Shown here piece after piece: positions 25,998-34,768 of a stretch of DNA of 64,000 bases; position 1 is the first letter of the stretch, and every line of letters starts with the position of its first letter. The notes below the pieces were generated by a model. The model worked only from the letters and a program-made list of their open reading frames with translations. It ran no database searches and was not told the origin of the DNA. The position numbers were made by a program, and so were the translations under genes. The stretch comes from Silvimonas soli. Its GTDB lineage: Bacteria; Pseudomonadota; Gammaproteobacteria; Burkholderiales; Chitinibacteraceae. The stretch lies in assembly GCF_030035605.1 (NCBI RefSeq), contig NZ_CP106736.1, positions 930,001 to 994,000 on the forward strand. The letters are read 5' to 3'.

Positions 25998-28900
25998 TCA
26001 GGCTTTAAGCAAACGGTGCAAGCCCTGCAGGTCGTAAACCTTCACCTCGCCCAGATCACGCATGCCGATACATGCTGCACGCGCGCCCGCGATGGTGGTG
26101 TACACCGGCAGTTTGGCCTTGAGCGCTTCGTGGCGGATGGAGTAACTATCCTGAATCGCCTGACGACGCTCTTCCACCGTATTCACGATCATGGCGATCT
26201 CGCTATTCACGATCATGTCCACGATGTGCGGACGGCCTTCAGTCACCTTGTTGACTGGCGTCACTTCCACGCCAGCCTCTTCCAGCGCCAAAGCCGTGCC
26301 CTTGGTAGCAATGATCTTGAAGCCCAATTGCACCAATACGCGCGCGCACTCGACGGCCACGGGCTTGTCGCTCTCTTTCACCGAGATAAACACATTGCCT
26401 GATGTCGGCAGCACGATGCTGGCGGCCAGTTGCGACTTCACAAAGGCCTCGGCAAAAGTCTCGCCTACGCCCATGACTTCACCGGTCGACTTCATTTCCG
26501 GCCCAAGGATGGTATCCACGCCGGGGAATTTCACGAACGGGAACACCGCCTCTTTCACCGAGTAATACGGCGGGATCACTTCTTTGGTCACACCCTGACT
26601 GGCCAGCGTCTGCCCCATCATGCAGCGAGCTGCGATCTTGGCCAGCGGCAGGCTGGTGGCCTTGGACACATACGGCACGGTCCGCGAAGCGCGTGGGTTT
26701 ACTTCCAGTACAAATACTGTGGCTTCCGCGCCTTTGCCCTGGATCGCAAACTGCACGTTCATCAGGCCGATCACGTTCAGCGCTTTGGCCATCGCCACGG
26801 TCTGGCGACGCAGTTCGTCTTGCAGCTCTTTGCTGAGCGAATACGGTGGCAGCGAGCAAGCCGAGTCACCGGAGTGCACGCCAGCTTGTTCGATGTGCTC
26901 CATGATGCCGCCGATCAGCACTTCTTCGCCGTCGGAGATGGCATCCACGTCCACTTCAATCGCGTCATTCAGGAAGCGATCCAGCAGCACCGGGCTGTCG
27001 TTGGAGACCTTCACCGCCTCACGCATATAGCGGGCCAGATCGTCCTCAGAGTGCACGATGCGCATGGCGCGACCGCCCAGCACGTAAGACGGGCGCACTA
27101 CCAGCGGATAACCGAGGTTGGCAGCCAGCACCAGCGCGTCTTTCTCGTTACGCGCGGTGGCGTTAGGCGGCTGGCGCAATGCCAGATCCTGCAGCAGTTT
27201 CTGGAAGCGCTCGCGGTCTTCTGCGGCGTCGATCATGTCCGGGCTGGTGCCGACAATCGGCACGCCGTTGGCTTCCAGCGCCCGCGCCAGTTTCAGCGGA
27301 GTCTGACCACCGTATTGCACGATCACGCCAACCGGTTTTTCAACGGCCACGACTTCCAGCACGTCTTCCAGTGTCAGCGGTTCAAAGTAGAGACGATCAG
27401 ACGTGTCGTAATCGGTAGAAACGGTTTCCGGATTACAGTTGACCATGATGGTTTCATAACCATCTTCGCTCAGCGCCAGTGCGGCGTGCACGCAACAGTA
27501 GTCAAACTCGATACCTTGGCCGATGCGGTTCGGACCGCCACCCAGCACCATGACTTTCTTCTTGTCGGTGGGGTTGGCTTCGCACTCTTCGTCATAGCTG
27601 GAGTACATATACGCGGTGTTGGTGGAGAACTCAGCCGCACAAGTATCCACGCGCTTGTACACCGGGCGCACGCCAGCCGCATGACGCGCCCGGCGCACGG
27701 CGTTCTGATCGGTACCCAACAAAGCACCGATGCGACGATCCGAGAAGCCTTTACGCTTCAGTTTGCGCAGATCAGCGCCAGTCAGGCTTTCCAGAGTACG
27801 GCCACGCAGCGCGGCTTCGTCTTTCAGCAAGTCTTCAATCTGTACCAGGAACCACGGGTCAATCTTCGACAGATTGTGAATTTCATCCAGACTCATGCCG
27901 ACGCGGAATGCATCAGCCACGTACCAGAGGCGCTCCGGGCCAGGCGAGGCAATTTCAGACTCAATCTTCGCGCGATCAGTGGTGAGTTCGTCAAAGCCGG
28001 ACATGCCGGTTTCGAGGCCACGCAATGCTTTTTGCAGCGACTCTTGCTGAGTGCGGCCAATCGCCATCACTTCGCCGACCGACTTCATTTGTGTGGTCAG
28101 GCGGTCATTGGCTTGCGGGAATTTCTCAAACGCAAAACGCGGAATCTTGGTAACCACGTAATCGATAGACGGCTCGAACGAAGCCGGGGTCTTGCCGCCG
28201 GTGATTTCATTCTTCAGCTCGTCCAGCGTGTAACCCACGGCCAGTTTGGCAGCGATCTTGGCGATCGGGAAGCCGGTCGCCTTGGAAGCCAGCGCCGACG
28301 AACGCGATACGCGCGGATTCATTTCGATCACGATCAAACGACCATCTGCCGGGTTGACCGAGAACTGCACGTTAGAACCGCCGGTATCCACACCGATCTC
28401 GCGCAATACCGCGATCGATGCGTTACGCATGATCTGGTATTCCTTGTCGGTCAGCGTTTGCGCCGGGGCGACGGTGATCGAGTCACCGGTATGCACGCCC
28501 ATCGGGTCCAGGTTCTCAATGGAGCACACGATAATGCAGTTGTCGGCGCGGTCACGCACCACTTCCATCTCGTATTCTTTCCAGCCCAGCAGCGACTCTT
28601 CAATCAGCAGCTCTTTGGTCGGCGACAAATCCAGACCGCGGGTACAGATTTCGATGAATTCCTGGATGTTATAAGCGATACCGCCGCCCGAACCACCCAT
28701 GGTAAACGATGGCCGAATGATCGACGGAAAGCCCAGATTGGCTTGGGCGGCGAGCGCTTCTTCCAGCGTGTGGGCAATGGCAGACTTGGCAGAACCAAGG
28801 CCGATCTTGTCCATTGCCGCTTTGAATTTCTGGCGATCTTCAGCCTTGTCGATGGCTTCTGGCGTGGCACCAATCAGCTCGACCTTGTACTTGTCCAGCA

Positions 28901-29219
28901 CACCGTTGCGCCACAGATCCAGTGCACAGTTCAGCGCAGTCTGACCACCCATGGTCGGCAGGATCGCATCAGGGCGTTCCTTGTCGATGATTTTCTCGAC
29001 CACTTGCCAGGTAATAGGCTCGATGTAAGTCACGTCGGCCATGTTCGGGTCGGTCATGATCGTGGCCGGATTGCTGTTGACCAGAATAACCTTGTAACCC
29101 TCTTCACGCAGGGCTTTACATGCCTGCGCGCCGGAATAATCGAATTCGCACGCCTGGCCGATGATGATCGGGCCAGCGCCAATAATGAGAATGCTTTTAA
29201 TGTCTGTACGTTTTGGCAT
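25998..29219 (-). CDS. carB: Carbamoyl-phosphate synthase large subunit
   Basis: CarB uses ammonia from CarA, bicarbonate and two ATP to make carbamoyl phosphate for arginine and pyrimidines. The 1073-residue length equals the E. coli enzyme. The two homologous ATP-grasp halves are visible: MPKRTDIKSILIIGAGPI starts the first and KVMVLGGGPNRIGQGIEFDY the second. Each has its ATP-grasp motifs (RPSFTMGGSGGGIAYN and RPSYVLGGRAMRIVH). The C-terminal MGS-like domain, about 935-1073, binds the allosteric effectors UMP, IMP and ornithine. It follows carA by 61 bases. Confidence 0.99.
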   Translation of the reverse strand: MPKRTDIKSILIIGAGPIIIGQACEFDYSGAQACKALREEGYKVILVNSNPATIMTDPNMADVTYIEPITWQVVEKIIDKERPDAILPTMGGQTALNCALDLWRNGVLDKYKVELIGATPEAIDKAEDRQKFKAAMDKIGLGSAKSAIAHTLEEALAAQANLGFPSIIRPSFTMGGSGGGIAYNIQEFIEICTRGLDLSPTKELLIEESLLGWKEYEMEVVRDRADNCIIVCSIENLDPMGVHTGDSITVAPAQTLTDKEYQIMRNASIAVLREIGVDTGGSNVQFSVNPADGRLIVIEMNPRVSRSSALASKATGFPIAKIAAKLAVGYTLDELKNEITGGKTPASFEPSIDYVVTKIPRFAFEKFPQANDRLTTQMKSVGEVMAIGRTQQESLQKALRGLETGMSGFDELTTDRAKIESEIASPGPERLWYVADAFRVGMSLDEIHNLSKIDPWFLVQIEDLLKDEAALRGRTLESLTGADLRKLKRKGFSDRRIGALLGTDQNAVRRARHAAGVRPVYKRVDTCAAEFSTNTAYMYSSYDEECEANPTDKKKVMVLGGGPNRIGQGIEFDYCCVHAALALSEDGYETIMVNCNPETVSTDYDTSDRLYFEPLTLEDVLEVVAVEKPVGVIVQYGGQTPLKLARALEANGVPIVGTSPDMIDAAEDRERFQKLLQDLALRQPPNATARNEKDALVLAANLGYPLVVRPSYVLGGRAMRIVHSEDDLARYMREAVKVSNDSPVLLDRFLNDAIEVDVDAISDGEEVLIGGIMEHIEQAGVHSGDSACSLPPYSLSKELQDELRRQTVAMAKALNVIGLMNVQFAIQGKGAEATVFVLEVNPRASRTVPYVSKATSLPLAKIAARCMMGQTLASQGVTKEVIPPYYSVKEAVFPFVKFPGVDTILGPEMKSTGEVMGVGETFAEAFVKSQLAASIVLPTSGNVFISVKESDKPVAVECARVLVQLGFKIIATKGTALALEEAGVEVTPVNKVTEGRPHIVDMIVNSEIAMIVNTVEERRQAIQDSYSIRHEALKAKLPVYTTIAGARAACIGMRDLGEVKVYDLQGLHRLLKA

Positions 29220-29280
29220 TGCTTGCTACCTGTGATGACGAGAAGAAGTGAAGGCGCGCCGGGCACGCCGCATACACTGC

Positions 29281-30411
29281 TTAACGTCGGTGTTCTTCCA
29301 TCATTTTGATGAAGCGATCAAACAGATACGCTACGTCGTGCGGGCCTGGGCTGGCTTCCGGGTGACCCTGGAAGCTGTAGGCCGGGCGGTCGGTCAGCGC
29401 AATGCCTTGCACGGTGCCGTCAAACAAGGAACGATGAGTCACGCGCACGTTGGCAGGCAGGCTGGTTTCATCGACCTGGAAGCCATGATTCTGGCTGGTG
29501 ATCATCACGTGACCGGTATCCAGATCCTGCACCGGATGGTTGGCACCGTGGTGACCAAACTTCATCTTGCTGGTCTTGCCGCCAGTGGCCAGACCCAGCA
29601 ACTGATGGCCCAGACAGATACCAAAGGTCGGAATGCTTTTTTCCAGGAACACCTGAATGGCTTCGATCGCGTAATCACATGGCTCTGGATCGCCAGGGCC
29701 GTTGGACAGAAACACACCATCCGGATTCATCGCCAAAACATCGGCAGCCGGGGTTTGTGCCGGCACCACAGTCAGCTCACAGCCCCGTTCGGCCAGCATG
29801 CGCAGGATGTTGTGTTTGACGCCGAAGTCATAGGCCACAACCTTGAACTTCGGGTTGGACTGAACGGTGTAACCCACGCCCAGCTTCCACTCTGCCGTCG
29901 TCCACTCGTAGCGCTCGGTAGCGCTCACGACCTTGGCCAGATCCTGGCCAGCCATCGAGCCAAACGACTTGGCTTTTTCTACGGCAGCAGCGGCATCGAT
30001 GTTGTCGCCGCTCACGATACAGCCAGGCTGAGCGCCCTTCTCACGCAGGATACGGGTCAGCTTGCGGGTATCGATATCGGCAATGGCCACCACATTGTGT
30101 TTGACCAGATACTCGCCCAGGCTCATCGAAGCGCGGAAGTTCGAATGCAGCAAAGGCAGATCGCGGATGATCAAACCGGCAGCAAACACGCCACGGCTTT
30201 CCACGTCTTCCGGATTCACACCGTAGTTGCCAATATGAGGATAAGTCAGGGTAACGATCTGACGACAGTAGGATGGATCGGTCAGAATTTCCTGGTAACC
30301 GGTCATCGCGGTATTGAAAACCACTTCGCCGATGGTTTCGCCATCAGCGCCAATCGATGTACCGTGAAACAGGGTGCCGTCGGCAAGCGCAAGTAAAGCA
30401 GGTTTGGACAC
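29281..30411 (-). CDS. carA: Carbamoyl-phosphate synthase small subunit
   Basis: CarA is the glutamine amidotransferase subunit that supplies ammonia to CarB. The start codon is GTG at 30411 (reading MSKPALLALADGT), with AGGAG 6 bases upstream. The 376-residue protein has the small-subunit N-terminal domain (NTAMTGYQEILTDPSY) and a class I amidotransferase domain with the nucleophile in FGICLGHQLLG and the histidine/glutamate pair in FQGHPEASPGP. The upstream leader has a well-formed promoter and a terminator (see separate entries). Confidence 0.98.
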   Translation of the reverse strand: MSKPALLALADGTLFHGTSIGADGETIGEVVFNTAMTGYQEILTDPSYCRQIVTLTYPHIGNYGVNPEDVESRGVFAAGLIIRDLPLLHSNFRASMSLGEYLVKHNVVAIADIDTRKLTRILREKGAQPGCIVSGDNIDAAAAVEKAKSFGSMAGQDLAKVVSATERYEWTTAEWKLGVGYTVQSNPKFKVVAYDFGVKHNILRMLAERGCELTVVPAQTPAADVLAMNPDGVFLSNGPGDPEPCDYAIEAIQVFLEKSIPTFGICLGHQLLGLATGGKTSKMKFGHHGANHPVQDLDTGHVMITSQNHGFQVDETSLPANVRVTHRSLFDGTVQGIALTDRPAYSFQGHPEASPGPHDVAYLFDRFIKMMEEHRR

Positions 30412-30472
30412 TGGCGGCTCCTGGGCATTGCGCCCGCAGATATGAGAATCGGTGCGGGAGTCTGTAGCAACG

Positions 30473-30499
30473 CCCGCCCACCCGGCCAGTATGGGCGGG
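30473..30499. repeat. Second hairpin in the carA leader
   Basis: Perfect 8-base arms CCCGCCCA and TGGGCGGG surround an 11-base loop. On the minus strand it lies between the leader terminator and the carA start, about 60 bases before the GTG, and is not followed by T residues. On the plus strand it is followed by GTTTTC. Its role in carA expression is unknown. Confidence 0.55.
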
Positions 30500-30522
30500 G
30501 TTTTCGGGCCGTTCAGGCTCCC

Positions 30523-30570
30523 CTATACGTAGAAAAACGGGACAGGTTGCCCTGGCCCGTTCGTCTGCAC
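30523..30570 (-). other. Possible 15-codon leader reading frame in carA 5' region
   Basis: From the GTG at 30570 a frame of 15 codons (VQTNGPGQPVPFFYV) runs through the whole terminator hairpin and stops with TAG just after the T run. The predicted transcription start is only 5-6 bases upstream, so the frame would have to be translated nearly leaderless. It may not be translated at all. It is recorded because leader frames spanning an attenuator are the hallmark of UTP-controlled attenuation at pyrBI in E. coli. Confidence 0.25.
30532..30560 (-). terminator. Intrinsic terminator (candidate attenuator) in carAB leader
   Basis: On the minus strand ACGGGCCAGG-GCAA-CCTGTCCCGT (one mismatch) is followed by a run of T (TTTTTC). 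It begins about 16 bases after the predicted carA transcription start and lies more than 100 bases before the carA start codon, with no gene between. A terminator placed inside the leader of a biosynthetic operon suggests attenuation. Confidence 0.75.
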
Positions 30571-30582
30571 AAAATTTTCCGG

Positions 30583-30611
30583 ATTCTATCGCGAAACGCG
30601 TTTTACTTCAA
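30583..30611 (-). promoter_or_regulatory. Sigma-70 promoter of carAB
   Basis: On the minus strand TTGAAG (30611-30606) and TAGAAT (30588-30583) are separated by exactly 17 bases, a near-consensus pair. The bases after the -10 are CCGGAAAATTTTG, placing the start at A30576 or A30575, so the transcript would begin AAUUUUG or AUUUUG. A short A run followed by a T run at the start resembles the UTP-sensitive slippage starts known at E. coli pyrBI and carAB P1. Confidence 0.7.
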
Positions 30612-30714
30612 CATTTCAATGCGTTAGGACAAATGCAGGAGCACCCCGACATCACCTCGCAATGGGCCATTAAAGCCTTTGCGATCAATGACATCCGCGC
30701 GTGTTTAAACCTTG
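30612..30714. other. Intergenic, carAB promoter side, to gpx 3' end
   Basis: Together with the leader elements this completes a gap of about 300 bases between carA and gpx. Nothing further that can be supported was seen here: no small gene with coding character and no terminator for gpx. Confidence 0.4.
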
Positions 30715-31194
30715 TTACAGCAGTTTTTCGATATCGGCCACCAGCGACTCTGGCGTGGCGGTAGGCGCATAACGGTCGACCACATTGCCTTCCCGATCAA
30801 CCAGGAACTTGGTGAAGTTCCATTTGATCGACTCGGTGCCCAATAGCCCCGGATGCTCGGATTTCAGAAACTGATACAGCGGATGTGCCCCGCTGCCGTT
30901 GACATCCACCTTGGAAAACATCGGGAACTGCACGCCAAAGCTGGTGGAGCAAAAATCGAGGATTTCTGCATCTTCACCAGGCTCTTGCGCGCCAAACTGG
31001 TTGCAGGGAAAGCCCAGTACTTGCAGGCCTTTGTCATGAAAGCGCTGGTAAATGGCCTGCAGGCCCTCATATTGAGGAGTGAAGCCGCAGCGGCTGGCGA
31101 CATTCACAATCAGCAGCACCTGGCCGCGAAAGCGCTCCATGGCGACATCGTTACCCTGAATGTCGTCGACATGAATCCCGTAAAGACTGGACAT
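30715..31194 (-). CDS. Glutathione peroxidase family protein (cysteine type)
   Basis: Members of this family reduce hydrogen peroxide and organic peroxides with glutathione or thioredoxin. The start MSSLYGIHVDDIQGND at 31194 matches the family; 15 more codons are open upstream. The 159-residue protein has the peroxidatic cysteine in NVASRCGFTPQYEGL, the conserved glutamine in FPCNQFGAQEPG and the tryptophan in IKWNFTKFLVDREG, completing the Cys-Gln-Trp triad. The first position is cysteine, not selenocysteine. Many bacterial members prefer thioredoxin as donor, so the name states the fold rather than the reductant. Confidence 0.92.
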   Translation of the reverse strand: MSSLYGIHVDDIQGNDVAMERFRGQVLLIVNVASRCGFTPQYEGLQAIYQRFHDKGLQVLGFPCNQFGAQEPGEDAEILDFCSTSFGVQFPMFSKVDVNGSGAHPLYQFLKSEHPGLLGTESIKWNFTKFLVDREGNVVDRYAPTATPESLVADIEKLL

Positions 31195-31298
31195 GGTGTT
31201 TCTCCGTGCGTTGCCAGATAGTGCTTTCCTGCCACACATGGGCTGGGTGACAATCTGGCTGTGTAATTCTGAAAAATGCGAATAAAGCCCGAATCCTG

Positions 31299-31763
31299 AT
31301 GCTGTTTAATCCATCCCGCGATGAAGCGCGCCACTTCATGATCGAATCATGGCGCAAACACCAGATCCCCGGCCTTGAGCCAATGACGGATCTGGAGAAG
31401 ATGACGGCGGCGGTTCTGCTGCGCCACCCGGAATACCACCATTTTTTGACGCCGGATTATCTGGACCAGGACTGGCCGGTGGAATACGGCGAAACCAATC
31501 CTTTTCTGCATATCAGCATGCATCTGGCTATCGAGGAACAACTTTCCATTGATCAGCCCTTTGGCATTCGCGCGCTATATGGAGAGTTGTGCAAAGTGGC
31601 GGGCAACGAGCACGACGCGCAGCACTGGATGATGGAAGGCCTGGGTGAAATGCTGTGGCAGGCGCAACGCTACGGCTTGCCGCCTGATCCGTCAGTGTAC
31701 CTCAATATCCTGCGCCAAAAGCTGCCGGGCAGCGCGACCAACCCACCGAATCAGCCCACCTGA
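31299..31763 (+). CDS. DUF1841 family protein
   Basis: This 154-residue soluble protein matches the DUF1841 pattern: MLFNPSRDEARHFMIESWRK at the start, PLEPMTDLE-type segment (GLEPMTDLEKM), NPFLHISMHLAIEEQLSID, and a histidine/aspartate-rich HDAQHWMMEGLGEMLWQAQR. The family is widespread in beta- and gammaproteobacteria with no known function. The regularly placed histidines could bind metal, but that is only a guess. It is divergent from gpx and convergent with the M48 protease gene, whose stop lies 10 bases away. Confidence 0.85.
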   Translation: MLFNPSRDEARHFMIESWRKHQIPGLEPMTDLEKMTAAVLLRHPEYHHFLTPDYLDQDWPVEYGETNPFLHISMHLAIEEQLSIDQPFGIRALYGELCKVAGNEHDAQHWMMEGLGEMLWQAQRYGLPPDPSVYLNILRQKLPGSATNPPNQPT

Positions 31764-31773
31764 GCCGTTGCAG

Positions 31774-33237
31774 TTACTGCGCCCTCAGCTCTTTGCGGTC
31801 GGCGACCAGTACCTGCAATTCTTTCAAACGCGCGTCGATCCCGGATAGCTGATAAAAGTCGGCACCAGGCTGGCGCTGCGCGATCTGGAATTGTTCAATG
31901 GCGGCGGTGTATTCATGCTGAAAGGCGTAATACTCGCCCTGAGCCATATGCTGGCGCTGTGCCTGGCCAGTGACTTCGTAGATTTTTGCCTGCCGTTGGT
32001 ACAACGCGGCATCCATCACCCCTGCCGTCTGAATAGCCGCCAGCGCTTCGTCATATCGCCTTGCACGCGTTAATGCATCCACTTCGCCATAAATCAGTGC
32101 CCGACTGGCGGGGAAATGCCGTTCCGCCTCGCGAAAGAGCGTTAGCGCGTCGTCATATTTCTGTTGCTCCAGCCGGATAGAGCCAGCCAGATATTCCAGC
32201 ACCGGGTGCGACTCGGGCTTGCCATAGACCTCCCGGACACGCAGCAAAGTTTGCCAGGCATTGTCGTAATCGCCAACGCGGGCTTGGGCAAACGCCAAAC
32301 CATATAAATGAGCCCCCAGATTGGGGTAGCGTTTTTCTGCCAGCGTGCTGCGGTAACGCTGGACGGTGGCTTTAAGGTCGTCCGACTGCAGCACAATAGC
32401 GCGCTCACGCAAATACAGATAGTCCGCTGAATCAACGACTTGCTTGTAACGCACGTCGGCCAGCCGGTCTTCTGCTTCGGCAATACGGCGGTAGGTCACC
32501 GGATGGGTACGCACGAATTCAGGCGCATTGAATTCCAGCAAACGATTGGCCTTTTGCATGCGGCCAAAAAAGGTCGGCATGGCATAGGGATCAAACCCGG
32601 AAGCAAGCAGTGTTTGCATGCCTATGCGATCGGCCTCTTGTTCATAGGCATAGGTGAAGTCGAGTTGCCGCTGGATCAGATACCCCGACGTACCCGCCGC
32701 AGCTGCCACGCCAATATCACCCGCGCCGCCGTGCGCCGCCAGAATCGCTAACCCCAGCGCCGCCAGCGTGATCCACGGCGTCATGCGCTGGGAGTCAATC
32801 ATGCGTGCCAGATGGTGCTGGGTAACGTGCGAGATCTCATGCGCCATGACGGCTGCGAGTTCGGACTCATGCTGGGTGGTGGCAATCAGCCCGGTGAAGA
32901 CGCCGACAAAGCCGCCAGGCAAGGCAAAAGCGTTAATGGAGCCATCGCGCACGATAAAAAACGTGAACGGGATATTGCTACCGTTGGCTTCCACCAGCAG
33001 ACGGCCGATCTGATTGATGTAATCCGTTAATTCGGCATCATCCAGCATATCGCCGCTGCGGCGAATTTCCAGCATCGCCGCTTCTCCGATCAGCCGCTCC
33101 TGCGTGGGCGTCAGGCCCTGGCGGGAGTCCTCACCAAGATTGGGCAGATTGCCGGTATCGGCACGCACGACCGGCAGCGCCAGCAAACCCGCCAGCGCCG
33201 CAACCAGCACTCCGTTTCGTAAAGTCATGCAACGCAA
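31774..33237 (-). CDS. BepA-like M48 family periplasmic metalloprotease with TPR repeats
   Basis: BepA-type proteins help assemble or degrade outer-membrane beta-barrel proteins such as LptD. The 487-residue protein has a signal peptide (about 1-26, ending VVRA), an M48 domain with the zinc motif HEISH at 133-137 and the third ligand in YEQEADRIGMQ, and a C-terminal half of helical TPR-like repeats. Two starts are possible: TTG at 33237, preceded by GAGGA at good spacing, or ATG at 33228. The choice does not affect the mature protein. It follows cyaY by 64 bases. Confidence 0.93.
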   Translation of the reverse strand: MRCMTLRNGVLVAALAGLLALPVVRADTGNLPNLGEDSRQGLTPTQERLIGEAAMLEIRRSGDMLDDAELTDYINQIGRLLVEANGSNIPFTFFIVRDGSINAFALPGGFVGVFTGLIATTQHESELAAVMAHEISHVTQHHLARMIDSQRMTPWITLAALGLAILAAHGGAGDIGVAAAAGTSGYLIQRQLDFTYAYEQEADRIGMQTLLASGFDPYAMPTFFGRMQKANRLLEFNAPEFVRTHPVTYRRIAEAEDRLADVRYKQVVDSADYLYLRERAIVLQSDDLKATVQRYRSTLAEKRYPNLGAHLYGLAFAQARVGDYDNAWQTLLRVREVYGKPESHPVLEYLAGSIRLEQQKYDDALTLFREAERHFPASRALIYGEVDALTRARRYDEALAAIQTAGVMDAALYQRQAKIYEVTGQAQRQHMAQGEYYAFQHEYTAAIEQFQIAQRQPGADFYQLSGIDARLKELQVLVADRKELRAQ

Positions 33238-33301
33238 GGCACATCCTCATTCATGCCCCTGACCATTTGCGCCAGGGTGGGCATGAGTCTGTCCAGAAGG
33301 C

Positions 33302-33622
33302 TTACGACTCCCCAAAATGGAATTCTTCACCACCGTGCAAGGTGATGGCGGTGGCCAGATCGGCAAAGAATTCGCCATCATCGCGGGTGTTGCGCCATTG
33401 ACCATTTTGCATGCGGTAATGAAAACCACCGTGTTTGGCAGCGATCCACAATTCTTGATTGGGTACGTGGCGATTGACGATGATTTTGCTGCCATCTTCA
33501 AACTCAAGTTCCAGCACGTTACCCTGGCGCTGTGGGTCAATATCCGCAGTGGCATCGTCACAAGCAGCTTCGATGCGATCGAGAATGGTGTCGGAAAGAT
33601 TCAGGAATTCGGATTCAGTCAT
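33302..33622 (-). CDS. cyaY: Iron donor protein CyaY (frataxin homologue)
   Basis: CyaY is the bacterial frataxin that binds iron and modulates IscS in Fe-S cluster assembly. The 106-residue protein starts MTESEFLNLSDTILDRIEAA, with the acidic helix of the family, and contains NVLELEFEDGSKIIVNRH and the conserved PNQELWIAAKHGGFHY. An in-frame ATG two codons earlier is equally usable. The gene is divergent from lptM, a common pairing in proteobacteria. Confidence 0.96.
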   Translation of the reverse strand: MTESEFLNLSDTILDRIEAACDDATADIDPQRQGNVLELEFEDGSKIIVNRHVPNQELWIAAKHGGFHYRMQNGQWRNTRDDGEFFADLATAITLHGGEEFHFGES

Positions 33623-33674
33623 GGTCATGTTCTTGCATGGTAATATCGCGATTTTGCCACCAAAGCCCCCACTC

Positions 33675-33890
33675 ATGCGCGCTCTGTTAGGTTGTATTGC
33701 GCTGGTATCCTTGACCGCCTGCGGCTTCAAGGGTCCGCTCTACCTGCCCCCTCATCCCAAAGCATCGGCCCCCGCAAAAGCAAGCGCGCCGGTAGCCAGC
33801 AAACCTGCGGCCAGCGCCCCGGCCGCCGCCAAAGCTTCAGCGGCCGAGAACGCCAGCGACCCCGTCACGCTGGATGATCTGGTCGAATAA
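33675..33890 (+). CDS. lptM: LPS translocon maturation lipoprotein LptM (YifL-like)
   Basis: LptM is a tiny outer-membrane lipoprotein that promotes oxidative maturation of LptD. The start is the ATG at 33675 (MRALLGCIALVSLTACGFKG), giving 71 residues. The lipobox LTAC is followed directly by GFKGPLYLPP, the signature of the family. The rest is a low-complexity alanine, proline, lysine and serine tail. In many relatives lptM is followed by lysA, but here lysA is absent and the next gene is hpnC on the other strand. Confidence 0.93.
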   Translation: MRALLGCIALVSLTACGFKGPLYLPPHPKASAPAKASAPVASKPAASAPAAAKASAAENASDPVTLDDLVE

Positions 33891-33900
33891 GCACGCCAGC

Positions 33901-33925
33901 CAAGCCTGCTGCTACGGCAGGCTTG
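33901..33925. repeat. Hairpin between convergent lptM and hpnC
   Basis: The sequence CAAGCCTGC-tgctacg-GCAGGCTTG forms a perfect 9-base stem between the convergent gene ends. There is no T run, so it may be a weak or factor-assisted terminator. Confidence 0.5.
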
Positions 33926-33934
33926 CACTGTTGC

Positions 33935-34768
33935 TCAACGCTTGCGCAATGCGCGCCAGAGCAAACCAGGCCAGTCGGTGGCACCCAACTTGGGCCGCTG
34001 GCGGAACATGTCGTAGTCGCTACGCTTGAGTTTTTCCAGCACCGCATCGCCGCCCAACACAGTCAGCCGTAACTCCAGGCCAATCCGGCCAGGCAAAGCC
34101 AGCGCCAGTGGCGAGCCGCCCTTGAGCATGCGCCGGGTACGATCCACCTGAAACGCCATCAATCTTCGCCACGCCACATCTGACGTTTGCTGGGCAATCA
34201 TGGCCTCGGTGACGCCAAAACGCTGCAAATCGGCCTGCGGGATATAAACGCGCCCTTTTTGCCAATCCACGGCCACGTCTTGCCAGAAATTGATCAATTG
34301 CAGCGCAGTGCAAATGCCATCGGATTGCGCCAGATGCGTGGGCGTTGCTGCGCCAAAGATATGCAGCAATATCCGCCCGACCGGATTGGCCGAATGCCGG
34401 CAATACTGCACCAGCTCGCCAAAATCCTCGTAACGGGTTTTGACGACGTCTTGTTCAAATGCGGTCAGCAGATCGCCGCAAAGACCAAGCGGAATCTGGT
34501 ACTGGGTAATCGTCGTTGCCAGCGCCTGATAACGCGCCGTTTGTGGTGTTTCACCGCGCTCAATGCGGGCCAGTTCCGCCCGGCAAGCAGCCAGTGCCTG
34601 CAAGCGTTCTGCCGGTGTGGCATCGCCCTCATCCGCCAGATCATCAGCGTGGCGGGCAAAGTGGTAAACGCTGGCTACCGCCTTGCGATAGCGGTGCGGC
34701 AACAGCATTGAACCGACGGGAAAGTTTTCGTAATGTTCGACCGATTGGCCAGGAGTTATATCAAACAT
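33935..34768 (-). CDS. hpnC: HpnC-type squalene/presqualene synthase family protein
   Basis: HpnC-type enzymes convert presqualene diphosphate to hydroxysqualene in the HpnCDE route to hopanoid squalene. The start MFDITPGQSVEHYENFPVGS, with the typical EHYENFPVGS, assigns the HpnC rather than HpnD branch. The two aspartate motifs that bind diphosphate through Mg are present: DDLAD (42-46) and DVAVD (164-168). No hpnD, hpnE or squalene-hopene cyclase gene is beside it, so the pathway must be encoded elsewhere or this enzyme has another role. Confidence 0.85.
   Translation of the reverse strand: MFDITPGQSVEHYENFPVGSMLLPHRYRKAVASVYHFARHADDLADEGDATPAERLQALAACRAELARIERGETPQTARYQALATTITQYQIPLGLCGDLLTAFEQDVVKTRYEDFGELVQYCRHSANPVGRILLHIFGAATPTHLAQSDGICTALQLINFWQDVAVDWQKGRVYIPQADLQRFGVTEAMIAQQTSDVAWRRLMAFQVDRTRRMLKGGSPLALALPGRIGLELRLTVLGGDAVLEKLKRSDYDMFRQRPKLGATDWPGLLWRALRKR

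Noticed and set aside
26430..29309. Very long open frame of about 959 codons antisense to carB
   Set aside because: It is the mirror of a GC-rich, highly expressed gene. Its translation is rich in Arg, His and Gln with no family pattern, while carB on the other strand is complete. The same applies to long antisense frames opposite nuoG, ftsH and carA.
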